From CAIYXB01 sp038146805 (GTDB taxonomy: Bacteria > Cyanobacteriota > Vampirovibrionia > LMEP-6097), in NCBI GenBank assembly GCA_038146805.1, contig JAYQSH010000005.1, forward strand, positions 558,001 to 622,000: 64,000 nucleotides of DNA, written 5' to 3'. Within the stretch, counting starts at the first letter, position 1, and each line of letters begins with the position of its first letter. A model generated the notes under the pieces. It saw nothing but the letters and a program-made list of their open reading frames with translations. It searched no databases and was not told the DNA's origin. Below are positions 25,575-33,370 of this stretch, piece after piece. Made by a program: the position numbers and the translations under genes.

Positions 25575-27281
25575 CTATTCGTGTATGTAAGAATGTAGTG
25601 CTTGTGCTACAACTTTTGGATCTTTTAAAGCAATTTGAGATATGCCTTTTTTCATTGAATCAATATTAGAATTGCTATCTAAAGACAAAGTTCTTTGATA
25701 AGCTTCTTCTGCTTCTTGAAGTTTTTTATCAATAGAATTCAAAATTGGTAGATTTTCGTCTTCCAGTATTTCATCTAAAGCTTTTGCTTTCTTTTCATCA
25801 ATACCACTATTAAGTGAAAATAATATGAGCATTACAATTACAATCACGCCAACAACAATAAGGCTCATTGATAAAACTTTTTTGATTTTAGAGAATAAAA
25901 TAGCTTTATTTTCTTGGGTTTCTTCTTCTTGTTGTTTAAAATCAGTATAAGGTGTAGATGAGAACTTGATACCAGTTACTATAACTTGGTCGCCACGTTC
26001 CATATTTAAACCAGCTGCAACTTGAATGGTTTCTCTTAAAGTCGATCTCTCAGTGGCATTTAGACTTTTGTTTACAACAACAGCGACTGAAACTTTTTTA
26101 AGAAGTCCAGAAGCTTTTTTGATTCTTTCTACTTGCCTTGAGACTTCATAGTTTTTAGTAGAGTCTTTTTTCTCATAGTTTTTATCTCCTCCGCTATTAG
26201 AAGCAGGATTTAATTTATGGTTAACCATGAAAACATTTGGCATTTCATTCATGCTACCTGAGCTACCAAATTTACTTTCCTTGTCTTTTTTATATAATTC
26301 GGTGCTTGTTTTTTCACTCCTGATAACAGGTGTTTTTACGTTTCCTTGTTCATCAGTTGGGTTAAATACTTCTATATTTACTTCTGATTCATCAAAATTC
26401 ATTTCAGCACTAACATTTACTAAGACATTGCCAGCTCCTAAAATAGGATTGAGCATATTAACCAAGTTGGTTTCTAATTTATTTTCGTATTCTTTGATCT
26501 TTTGCTCATTTGCAGTCATTTTTTGTTCTTGCATAACCGATGGATCAGAACTTTTCACTAGAGAGTTTCCTTGTGCATCCGTAATTTGTACTTCTTGTGC
26601 ATCTAAGTTTTCAACAGCACTTGATACAAGATGTTGAATACCTTTTACTTGTTTTTCAGAAAGATCTTGATTGAATTTTGTCACTATAATTACTGATGCT
26701 TTAGAATGATTGTCTTGTGATGCAAATAAACTTTTTTTGGCTAGTGCTAAATGTACTTTTGCACTTTGAATTACCTCTAAAGAACTTATAGTTCTTGCAA
26801 GTTCTCCTTCTAAGGCTCTTTTAAAATTAATTTTTTGTCCAAAATCAGAAATATTTAAATTTGTTTTGTCAAAGATTTCAAAACCAACATTACCACCTTT
26901 TGGCATGCCTTTATCAGCGAGTTCTAGTCTTAGCCTAGGAACAGATGTTGAGCTTACACTAATTTGACTTCCATCTGCAGAGAGCTTGAATTTTATATTA
27001 CTTTTTTCTAAGTAAGAACTTATAGCGGCTGCATCGGATTGCTCTAAGTCAGAATATAAGAGTTTATATTTTGGTGCAAAGAAGATTTGAAACATTAAAA
27101 ATAAAAATGTTACTGAAGCAACTCCAATTAAAATTAAGGTTCTTTGGTCAAAACCAAAAGGATTAGCGACCTTTTTGTTGTCTAAGTTTGTAAATTCATT
27201 AAGAGCTTCTGAAGAATTTTTGACAGTCTTCTCAACATTCTCTTCTGTATTTGCTTGCATTTCTTGTTGTGCTTCTACCAT
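25575..27281 (-). CDS. fliF: Flagellar MS-ring protein
   Basis: A 568-residue protein with two membrane spans (about 49-67 and 470-490) flanking a large periplasmic region, the FliF layout. YscJ-type motifs seen are KYKLLYSDLEQSDAAAISSYLEKSNI, LRLELADKGMPKGGNVGFEIFD, and GELARTISSLEVIQSAKVHLALAKKSLF. The C-terminal end (KDPKVVAQALHSYI) matches the short motif that binds FliG. FliG itself is missing from the operon. Confidence 0.93.
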   Translation of the reverse strand: MVEAQQEMQANTEENVEKTVKNSSEALNEFTNLDNKKVANPFGFDQRTLILIGVASVTFLFLMFQIFFAPKYKLLYSDLEQSDAAAISSYLEKSNIKFKLSADGSQISVSSTSVPRLRLELADKGMPKGGNVGFEIFDKTNLNISDFGQKINFKRALEGELARTISSLEVIQSAKVHLALAKKSLFASQDNHSKASVIIVTKFNQDLSEKQVKGIQHLVSSAVENLDAQEVQITDAQGNSLVKSSDPSVMQEQKMTANEQKIKEYENKLETNLVNMLNPILGAGNVLVNVSAEMNFDESEVNIEVFNPTDEQGNVKTPVIRSEKTSTELYKKDKESKFGSSGSMNEMPNVFMVNHKLNPASNSGGDKNYEKKDSTKNYEVSRQVERIKKASGLLKKVSVAVVVNKSLNATERSTLRETIQVAAGLNMERGDQVIVTGIKFSSTPYTDFKQQEEETQENKAILFSKIKKVLSMSLIVVGVIVIVMLILFSLNSGIDEKKAKALDEILEDENLPILNSIDKKLQEAEEAYQRTLSLDSNSNIDSMKKGISQIALKDPKVVAQALHSYIHE

Positions 27282-27299
27282 AAGTTACCTTTTATAAAA

Positions 27300-27608
27300 T
27301 TAAATTTGCATTTTAGTGATTTCTTGATAGCCTTCTACCAATTTATTTCTGATTTGCATGGCAAGTTCAGATGTCATAGTTGTCTTTTCTATTGCTATCA
27401 TTACCTCGTTGATATCGACATCTTTTCCACTTGCATAGTCACTAATTAATTGATTTGAATATTGATGAGTTTGTTTTAAATTATTCATCGCTTTTGATAA
27501 AGTTTCTGAAAAACCTTGTTCTTCAGGTTTTTCGTTATAGCTAACACCAGCTTTTAATAAAGGAGTTTCAATTTGTAATTTACTTAAGTCTAATTTGATT
27601 GGCTCCAT
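27300..27608 (-). CDS. fliE: Flagellar hook-basal body protein FliE
   Basis: About 102 residues, the normal size. The C-terminal GKDVDINEVMIAIEKTTMTSELAMQIRNKLVEGYQEITKMQI is characteristic of FliE, the junction between the MS ring and the rod. I chose ATG 27608 (MEPIKLDLS), one base after the flgC stop, rather than an upstream start inside flgC. Confidence 0.9.
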   Translation of the reverse strand: MEPIKLDLSKLQIETPLLKAGVSYNEKPEEQGFSETLSKAMNNLKQTHQYSNQLISDYASGKDVDINEVMIAIEKTTMTSELAMQIRNKLVEGYQEITKMQI

Positions 27609-27609
27609 C

Positions 27610-28008
27610 TTAAATCTCCAACCCCGCATTAAAAATTTGTTTTGCTACTTGAATTGATTTGATATTTGCTTGATAAGAAGCTTTTGCCTGTAAAAGTTCA
27701 GCCATTTCTCTTTCTCTTGCAATATTTGGATATGCGACTAAACCTTCTTTATTTGCATCAGGGTGCGCTGGGTCATAAACCAATTTAGGATCACTTTGAT
27801 CTTCACTGATTACAGCCTCTACACCTATAGCTTCTTGTTGTTCATTAAAAATAGTTTGAAAGTTAATAAACTTTCTTTTGTAGGCATTTACATTGCCATT
27901 TTCATCTCTTGTTGAGTTAGCATTAGCAATATTTGCCGCGATTGTATCCATTCTTAATCGTTCACTTTGTAATGCACTCGCTGCAGTATCAATAGCTCTA
28001 AATTCCAT
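27610..28008 (-). CDS. flgC: Flagellar basal-body rod protein FlgC
   Basis: A 132-residue rod protein. The N-terminal ERLRMDTIAANIANANSTRDENG and C-terminal MAELLQAKASYQANIKSIQVAKQIFNAGLEI helices form the paired coiled coil typical of the axial proteins, and the PDANKEGLVAYPN segment is specific to FlgC. It follows flgB by 5 bp and precedes fliE. Confidence 0.93.
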   Translation of the reverse strand: MEFRAIDTAASALQSERLRMDTIAANIANANSTRDENGNVNAYKRKFINFQTIFNEQQEAIGVEAVISEDQSDPKLVYDPAHPDANKEGLVAYPNIAREREMAELLQAKASYQANIKSIQVAKQIFNAGLEI

Positions 28009-28013
28009 AATAA

Positions 28014-28421
28014 TTAACCTCTAATTATTCCTCTTAAGTTTTCAATATATTTTTTTGTCATACTTGCAACTGCTTTGAATTTAAGTCCAGTTGTCGTGAG
28101 GTTTAACATTTCTCGTTCAACATCTACTTTTGTTTCATCTATTCTCTCTTCTATAAGTGAATTAAAATCATTTGCGGTTGTGCCGCTTGAATTAAAATGC
28201 GCAGGATGATTTTGCTGTAAATTATTAGATTCTTGATTTTTTAAAATTTGATTTTGCAATCTTTCTTCAAATGAAACAGTTTTTCTTTGGTAAGCATCTG
28301 TGTTGGCATTAGCAATATTTGAAGTAATAGCTTTTGAGCGTGTGCTCAGGCCTTGTAAAGTTTGTTGCAGAACATTTAATGGATCTGAATAGTTTATTTG
28401 GTTGGTATTTAAATCTTCCAT
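28014..28421 (-). CDS. flgB: Flagellar basal-body rod protein FlgB
   Basis: A 135-residue proximal rod protein; the N-terminal GLSTRSKAITSNIANANTDAYQRKTVSFEE region is diagnostic of the flagellar rod family, and the C-terminal helix (LNLTTTGLKFKAVASMTKKYIENLRGIIRG) fits FlgB. It is the first gene of the flagellar operon, so the operon promoter should lie in 28422-28530. Confidence 0.92.
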   Translation of the reverse strand: MEDLNTNQINYSDPLNVLQQTLQGLSTRSKAITSNIANANTDAYQRKTVSFEERLQNQILKNQESNNLQQNHPAHFNSSGTTANDFNSLIEERIDETKVDVEREMLNLTTTGLKFKAVASMTKKYIENLRGIIRG

Positions 28422-28495
28422 AGGCTAAATACTTTATGTACTGCTTCTTGAAGCTTTTTATTAGTCTTTTTGGATTATTTTCGATGAAATAGTGG

Positions 28496-28534
28496 TTAAT
28501 TTAGCTTATGTATTTATGCTTTAGGCTAAATTAA
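28496..28534. repeat. Perfect 10-bp inverted repeat between ruvX and flgB
   Basis: TTAATTTAGC (28496-28505) and GCTAAATTAA (28525-28534) are perfect inverted repeats with a 19-bp loop. The right arm overlaps the ruvX stop codon. It lies downstream of both ruvX (as its possible terminator, though without a T-tract) and upstream of flgB (as a possible operator). I cannot choose between these. Confidence 0.5.
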
Positions 28535-28941
28535 TTAGTGTGTAAAAAGTACTGTTCCAAGATAATAGCGGCTGCGTACATGTCCACCAAAGATTTATTG
28601 TCTTTGTTAATTTTAATACCTTGTTGTTTTAGAATTTCACTTGCTTCCTTACTGGTAAAACTTTCATTAATAGAGCTAATTTCTAAATGACTAAATTGCT
28701 TTTTAAGTTTTTCAATGATTGTTTGAATAAATACAAAATTGTCGTTATTGCCCTCTTGAAAATTAATAGGTTCTCCTATTACAAGTTTTTCAATGACAAA
28801 ATCTTGCATTAGAGTTTCAAGCTCCAAAAATAAATCAATGGTTTTTATGGTTTTTAGCGGTTTAATAACAATCCCAAGGGAATCAGCTTTGGCGATTCCT
28901 GTTTTTTGTTTTCCGATATCAAGACCTAAAACTACTGACAT
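28531..28941 (-). CDS. ruvX: Putative pre-16S rRNA nuclease / Holliday-junction resolvase family (YqgF/RuvX)
   Basis: A 136-residue RNase H-fold protein of normal YqgF length. Motifs: VLGLDIGKQKTGIAKAD with the catalytic Asp, LVIGEPINFQEG, INESFTSKEASEIL and KSLVDMYAAAIILEQYF with the last catalytic Asp. YqgF matures 16S rRNA 5' ends in Escherichia coli. Its start codon overlaps the stop of the SpoU methyltransferase gene by one base. Confidence 0.88.
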   Translation of the reverse strand: MSVVLGLDIGKQKTGIAKADSLGIVIKPLKTIKTIDLFLELETLMQDFVIEKLVIGEPINFQEGNNDNFVFIQTIIEKLKKQFSHLEISSINESFTSKEASEILKQQGIKINKDNKSLVDMYAAAIILEQYFLHTN

Positions 28942-29792
28942 TAATTCAACTTATTTTTCAAATCAAATAAAATTATACTTGTTGCAGAAAGTACATTAAG
29001 GCTTTCAATATTATTTAACAGAGGGATTTTGGTATTAATGGTACTTGCTTTTATAGTTTCTTCCTTGAGACCTTTACTTTCATTACCGACAAGCAGTAGA
29101 AAATTTTTCATTTTATTGATATTGATCTCATCAAAACTTGAGTTAGCATAAGAACTTGTGGCAATTACTTCGTAACTTGTTTCTTGTTGCGAGCAAAAAG
29201 ATTTGAAATTTTCTTTTAAAGTTGTAAATTCTTGATAAATTATCGGACCACAAAAAATAGCCCCCATAGAGCTTCTTATGGTTTTTGGGTTAAAAATATC
29301 AGCACAATCTGGGCTTAAATAAATTGCTTTGACCCCTGCGGCATAAGCGGTTCTGATAATGGAGCCTAGGTTACCCGGATCTTGTAAGTTTTCACAAAAC
29401 AAAAAGATTTCTCCAGTGCTTTTATTAGTCTCACTGGGATTATTGTTTGTCAGCGGGTCTTGCATTTCAGGTTTTTTTGCAATCGCAATTAAAGGAGCGG
29501 CTGTTTTTGTGCTAGAAATTTTTTCTAAAATTTCTTGGCTGACTTTAAAAAAATTGATATTTGTATTTGGAAAAATATTTTCTATATTACTTTCTTTTTC
29601 AAAAAATATACTTTGAATTTCAAGTTTTCTTTTTATAGCTTCTTCAATTAAAGTTTTACCTTCAAAAATAATTAGATTTTCTTCTTTCCTATATTTTTTT
29701 TCTTGAAGCGAACAAGCTAATTTAACGTGTTGATTGTCTTTGCTGGCAATCTCAACAATACCTGTATTTGTAGCTTCAGTTACTATTTCCAC
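28941..29792 (-). CDS. SpoU/TrmH-family RNA 2'-O-methyltransferase
   Basis: A 283-residue protein with an N-terminal substrate-binding domain (VKLACSLQEKKYRKEENLIIFEGKTLIEEAI) and a SPOUT catalytic domain. The three motifs are visible: LQDPGNLGSIIRTAYAAGVKAIYL, LLVGNESKGLKEET and IPLLNNIESLNVLSATSIILF. This layout is that of RlmB/TsnR-type 23S rRNA guanosine methyltransferases; the exact target is unknown. The start is GTG 29792, with TATAAT 7 nt upstream. Confidence 0.87.
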   Translation of the reverse strand: MEIVTEATNTGIVEIASKDNQHVKLACSLQEKKYRKEENLIIFEGKTLIEEAIKRKLEIQSIFFEKESNIENIFPNTNINFFKVSQEILEKISSTKTAAPLIAIAKKPEMQDPLTNNNPSETNKSTGEIFLFCENLQDPGNLGSIIRTAYAAGVKAIYLSPDCADIFNPKTIRSSMGAIFCGPIIYQEFTTLKENFKSFCSQQETSYEVIATSSYANSSFDEININKMKNFLLLVGNESKGLKEETIKASTINTKIPLLNNIESLNVLSATSIILFDLKNKLN

Positions 29793-29799
29793 AAAATTA

Positions 29800-29805
29800 A
29801 TTATA
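29800..29805 (-). promoter_or_regulatory. Leaderless promoter -10 element of the SpoU methyltransferase gene
   Basis: TATAAT on the minus strand, 7 nt before the GTG start at 29792. Confidence 0.55.
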
Positions 29806-29812
29806 TACTAAT

Positions 29813-30217
29813 TTATTCTTCTATTAAGTATTCTTCGCTGACTTCAGGGTGAGGTGTAATATCGTTGATTTGGCAGTTTCTAATATAGTTTTGTGCTTGT
29901 TTCTCAAATTCTTCTTTATAAATAGCATCATTATTCAATAGTTCACTATATTGTTGTATTGCTTCAGGTATGACTTTTTTACTCTGTTTTATCAAATCAA
30001 TTTGATTTTTACACTCTTCATTTATTTCTTGATAAAGGGCTTTAATAGCTTCTTTGATATCGTCTTTGTTGCCATAAAGTTTGCAAACGATTTGATTTTG
30101 GCTATATCTAATTGCTTTTAAGCATACTAAATTTTCAAGGCAGATTTCTTCTAAGCGCACTAAACTAAAGCTATAGAGTAAATATTTTGGGATTGATGCT
30201 GTTGCGTAAATTTTCAT
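29813..30217 (-). CDS. Protein of unknown function
   Basis: About 134 residues from ATG 30217 (MKIYATASIPKYLLYSF); an in-frame TTG at 30247 would add ten residues. Soluble, acidic C-terminus (EVSEEYLIEE), mixed helix. A mid-protein helix pattern (DDIKEAIKALYQEINEECKNQIDLI) suggests a small alpha/beta domain. No family recognised. Confidence 0.6.
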   Translation of the reverse strand: MKIYATASIPKYLLYSFSLVRLEEICLENLVCLKAIRYSQNQIVCKLYGNKDDIKEAIKALYQEINEECKNQIDLIKQSKKVIPEAIQQYSELLNNDAIYKEEFEKQAQNYIRNCQINDITPHPEVSEEYLIEE

Positions 30218-30335
30218 ATTGGATCGTCGTTGATTTTCTGTAGGCAATTGCCTGACTACTTAATTGTAAACGAATAAAAAATAAATAAGCCCTTAGTTTC
30301 CTTATTTAAAATTAATCTGAATTTTGAGTAGATTT

Positions 30336-30856
30336 TTAAAGAGGAATTTTGTTTTGTGCGATCAAAATTAAATCTACAAACTCTCTTGCCGCTCCAAAAC
30401 CACCCATTTTTTCTGTGATGTAATGTATGTGTTTATCCAAAGAAAAATGTCTGTTTTGCGGGCATACAGCAAGACCCACTTGCTCTAAAACAGGTATATC
30501 CAAAGAATCGTCACCGATAAAAGCGACCTCCTCTTTTGTTACTTGGTATTTATCCATAATTTTTGCATCTGTGTCCATTTGTCTTCGACGCCAGTATAAA
30601 TATCATCTTCAAAACCAAAACCTTGATAACGAGCATCTACACAAGGACTTTTGCGTGCTGAAATAATACAAACTTTTATACCAAAATTTAAAGCCAGCTT
30701 CATTCCATGCCCATCTAAAGAACAATATTTTTTAAATTGTTCGCCAGTCTCCCCGATAAAAATTGATCCATCCGTTAAAACGCCATCAACATCAAAGCCA
30801 ATAAGCTTGATTTTTTGAGCTCTATTTATTAGTCTTTCAGAGAGGTTTTCAAACAT
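30336..30856 (-). pseudogene. kdsC: KdsC-like Kdo-8-phosphate phosphatase with a frameshift
   Basis: Two overlapping minus-strand frames rebuild one HAD phosphatase of about 172 residues. The N-terminal part has GFDVDGVLTDGSIFIGETGEQFKKYCSLDGHGMKLA and the C-terminal part has EEVAFIGDDSLDIPVLEQVGLAVCPQN, both hallmark KdsC motifs. They are offset by one base; adding one A to the AAA run near 30578 gives GVEDKMDTDAKIMDKYQV, a smooth join. KdsC makes Kdo for LPS. The break may be real, a sequencing error in the run, or programmed slippage. Confidence 0.8.
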
Positions 30857-30899
30857 ATATTTTACAGATTAGCAGATTTTTGGCACTCGCGAACCTTGC

Positions 30900-31688
30900 T
30901 TAGTATTCAAAACTCAATTTTTGTAAATCTTCTTTGTACATTTGCATTAATTTGACATTATTCGTGAATATATTCACACCTTCTGGATTTAGTGTTTCTG
31001 CCTTTGTCAAAGCTACTGCCGCTGCTATGTTACCGTCTTCTAGCGTAATTTCCCCACTTGTTTTATTCATTGAAATTGAGCCTTTTTCAGCATCTTTCAT
31101 GCTCGAGTATTCATTTGCTTCAATTTGAGTCCACATATATTTATTTTTTTCTTCGTAAATAATAGTAGTACCTTCATCTTTATTGAAGTTGATATGAAAA
31201 AAGATTTTGTCATCTCCCGGGTTATCAAGGTCTGGTTCAAGCTCTGCTAGAAAAATAACAGGGTTTCTGTTTTCTTGTTGCCAGCTAAGTAATCCTCTAT
31301 GTTTTGGATTATCTATGGAAATAATTTTTACAAAGCCAGAAAGGTTTTTTAGATTATCTCTTTCTTTGAGTATAAATTCATATTGAAAATGCCTAGTTTC
31401 TTTGGAGATTATTAGCTCTTCATCAAGTTCAATTAATTCGCTTAATTGCATTTCTAATAATTTTCTTTCTTCAGAATTTTCATCCATGATATTGATTTGC
31501 TTTTTGATTTGTTCAATCAATATATCTTTTCTATTTTCTTGAAGTTTTAAATTATAAGTAGCAAAAACTTTATCTAGGGTATTTTGGTTTATGTTTTTTA
31601 CACCGTGACTTAAAATTTCAGTCAAAATGGTTCTAAAGTTTTCTAAGCCTTGCCATATTAGAATTCTTTGATTAATAAAAGTGGACAT
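30900..31688 (-). CDS. Protein of unknown function
   Basis: A 262-residue soluble protein: helical N-terminal half (about 1-125, with a coiled-coil-like stretch at 65-105) and a beta-rich C-terminal half containing GFVKIISIDNPKHRGLLSWQQENRNPVIFLAELEP. No signal peptide or known motif. It is separate from scpB (its start is 27 bp downstream of the scpB stop) and has its own TATAAT. Confidence 0.7.
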   Translation of the reverse strand: MSTFINQRILIWQGLENFRTILTEILSHGVKNINQNTLDKVFATYNLKLQENRKDILIEQIKKQINIMDENSEERKLLEMQLSELIELDEELIISKETRHFQYEFILKERDNLKNLSGFVKIISIDNPKHRGLLSWQQENRNPVIFLAELEPDLDNPGDDKIFFHINFNKDEGTTIIYEEKNKYMWTQIEANEYSSMKDAEKGSISMNKTSGEITLEDGNIAAAVALTKAETLNPEGVNIFTNNVKLMQMYKEDLQKLSFEY

Positions 31689-31694
31689 AGTTTT

Positions 31695-31700
31695 ATTATA
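31695..31700 (-). promoter_or_regulatory. Leaderless promoter -10 element of the 262-residue protein gene
   Basis: TATAAT on the minus strand followed by AAAACT and then the ATG at 31688, a 6-nt gap. Confidence 0.6.
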
Positions 31701-31715
31701 GTTTTAAAAAACTAT

Positions 31716-32570
31716 TTAGATAAGCGCTTCATTATTATCTTGCGGCGCGTCTTCTTCCTGAATTTCTTCAGATTCTTCTTGCTGAGAAGCAATGAGAGTA
31801 TTTGGTCTAACAAACTCAACATCAGTTGGGCTTGCTTTTTTCAAAATAGTTTGTAGCTCTAAGCCGTTTTGACTAAGTTTAAAGTTTTCAGAAAAGAATT
31901 TGGTTGTATGCAAAACATGAGAATTACCTTCTTTAGACTTTTTAACAAGTCCAAGTTCTACTAGTTCTTTTACATGCTCATAAATCCCGCCACCACGAAT
32001 TTGCATTAAATCACTTTGTAACATTGGTTCTTTAAGAGCTATTGTTGATAAGGTTCTAAGTACTGCGGTTCTAAGTTCGATTGGCAAAATATCTTCTGTT
32101 AAATCTTCAAACTCATCAGCAATTTGCATACAATAGCCATGAGTACAGTCGATCACAATACCGCCATCTCTATCTTCGTAGTCTTGTACCAATCGGCTTA
32201 GTGCTTGTTTAACAAGGTCAGTGTCTGCTTCACATTGTTGAGCAATGCTTTCAGCTGTTCTTGGTTTGTCACTTAAAAATAAAATAGCTTCAATCCTTGA
32301 TCTTAATTGTTTTTCGCTGTTACGTTTGCTTTCGCCCATTAGATCTTCGATTGAAAGAAAATCAGTTTTACTATCTTGTAGGTCATCAATTTTAATATTC
32401 AAAGCTTTTTTTGCTGTGTCTAAAGTCTCTTGGAATTTACTAAAAGCAAAATCAAAACCTGAGCTTGGTAATAGCTTATTCATTTTGTCGTCGATCAAAA
32501 AAGTTTCTGAATTTTTTTCTTCAGTGTTGATTTCATTATTTTCTTGATTCATAAAGCCAGAGTTCTCCAT
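31716..32570 (-). CDS. scpB: Segregation and condensation protein B
   Basis: About 284 residues. The conserved winged-helix core is in the middle: LRSRIEAILFLSDKPRTAESIAQ, RLVQDYEDRDGGIVI, LPIELRTAVLRTLSTIALKEPMLQSDLMQIRGGGIYEHVKEL. It has an unusually long N-terminal extension (about 80 residues) and acidic C-terminus compared with the usual 180-200 residues. I chose ATG 32570 (MENSGF); ATG 32549 is also possible and has a GGAG upstream. It overlaps scpA, so the two condensin partners are translationally linked. Confidence 0.87.
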   Translation of the reverse strand: MENSGFMNQENNEINTEEKNSETFLIDDKMNKLLPSSGFDFAFSKFQETLDTAKKALNIKIDDLQDSKTDFLSIEDLMGESKRNSEKQLRSRIEAILFLSDKPRTAESIAQQCEADTDLVKQALSRLVQDYEDRDGGIVIDCTHGYCMQIADEFEDLTEDILPIELRTAVLRTLSTIALKEPMLQSDLMQIRGGGIYEHVKELVELGLVKKSKEGNSHVLHTTKFFSENFKLSQNGLELQTILKKASPTDVEFVRPNTLIASQQEESEEIQEEDAPQDNNEALI

Positions 32571-33360
32571 AAAATTCTTCTTGCTCCATTTCAACTTCTT
32601 GTTCGTGAGCTAAAAATATTGTTGCTAAAAAAGAATTTGACCAATTACCAAGCATCTTGACAATGTTGTTAAATTCAATGCCTGAACCATTTATAAGGTA
32701 TTCAGGTAAAATGATTCTTAGTCTTTTAATAGCATCTTCTAAGTTTTCTGCATGAGTTAGGTTCAAAATATCACCTTCTACATCAGGAGCCACAATAGAA
32801 TATTCTTCTATATCAAGTAGTCTTTGTTGCCTTCTGTAGATTCTAGTTTCTTCTTCTTCTTTTGCTTCTTGTAAAGCATTGATTAAATCTTTTAAGGTAA
32901 GTTTTCTAAATCTTTTTGCTTTTGAAATATATTTTCTTCTAATAGCAGATTCTAAATCATTAAAAGTGATTTGTTTAACTTGATGTGAATTAAGTTCTTC
33001 TTCAAGTAAGGCATCATCATCTAATTCTTTATGAAGACCAATGTTTAAAGCATTGTGCGATTCTTCTAAAAGAAAATCACTTTTCATTCTAAGTAGTACT
33101 GAAGCATAAAAAATTGCTCTACCTGCTTCTTTTAAATTATCATTTTCTTTACTTGATACAAACTGTAAAAATTTACTAGTGACTTTTTCTAAATCAATAT
33201 CCCATGGGTTGATATCGCCTTGTTTTGCCATGTCAACTAAGCTTTCTAGATCAGTGTCGTCAAGATTTTTTTTGAGTTCTTCCATCTCGTCAATGTCATT
33301 AAGTTCTGGCTTAAGTTCAGTGATCTCGTTTTTATAAAAGATATCTAATTCGGCTGACAT
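32536..33360 (-). CDS. scpA: Segregation and condensation protein A
   Basis: A 274-residue kleisin that bridges the SMC heads. Recognisable: DLESLVDMAKQGDINPWDIDLEKVTSKFLQFV near the N-terminus, AGRAIFYASVLLRMKSDFLL, and the C-terminal winged helix WSNSFLATIFLAHEQEVEMEQEEFYGELWL. Between smc and scpB it completes an SMC-ScpAB operon. Confidence 0.88.
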   Translation of the reverse strand: MSAELDIFYKNEITELKPELNDIDEMEELKKNLDDTDLESLVDMAKQGDINPWDIDLEKVTSKFLQFVSSKENDNLKEAGRAIFYASVLLRMKSDFLLEESHNALNIGLHKELDDDALLEEELNSHQVKQITFNDLESAIRRKYISKAKRFRKLTLKDLINALQEAKEEEETRIYRRQQRLLDIEEYSIVAPDVEGDILNLTHAENLEDAIKRLRIILPEYLINGSGIEFNNIVKMLGNWSNSFLATIFLAHEQEVEMEQEEFYGELWLYESRK

Positions 33361-33370
33361 GATATTTTAA

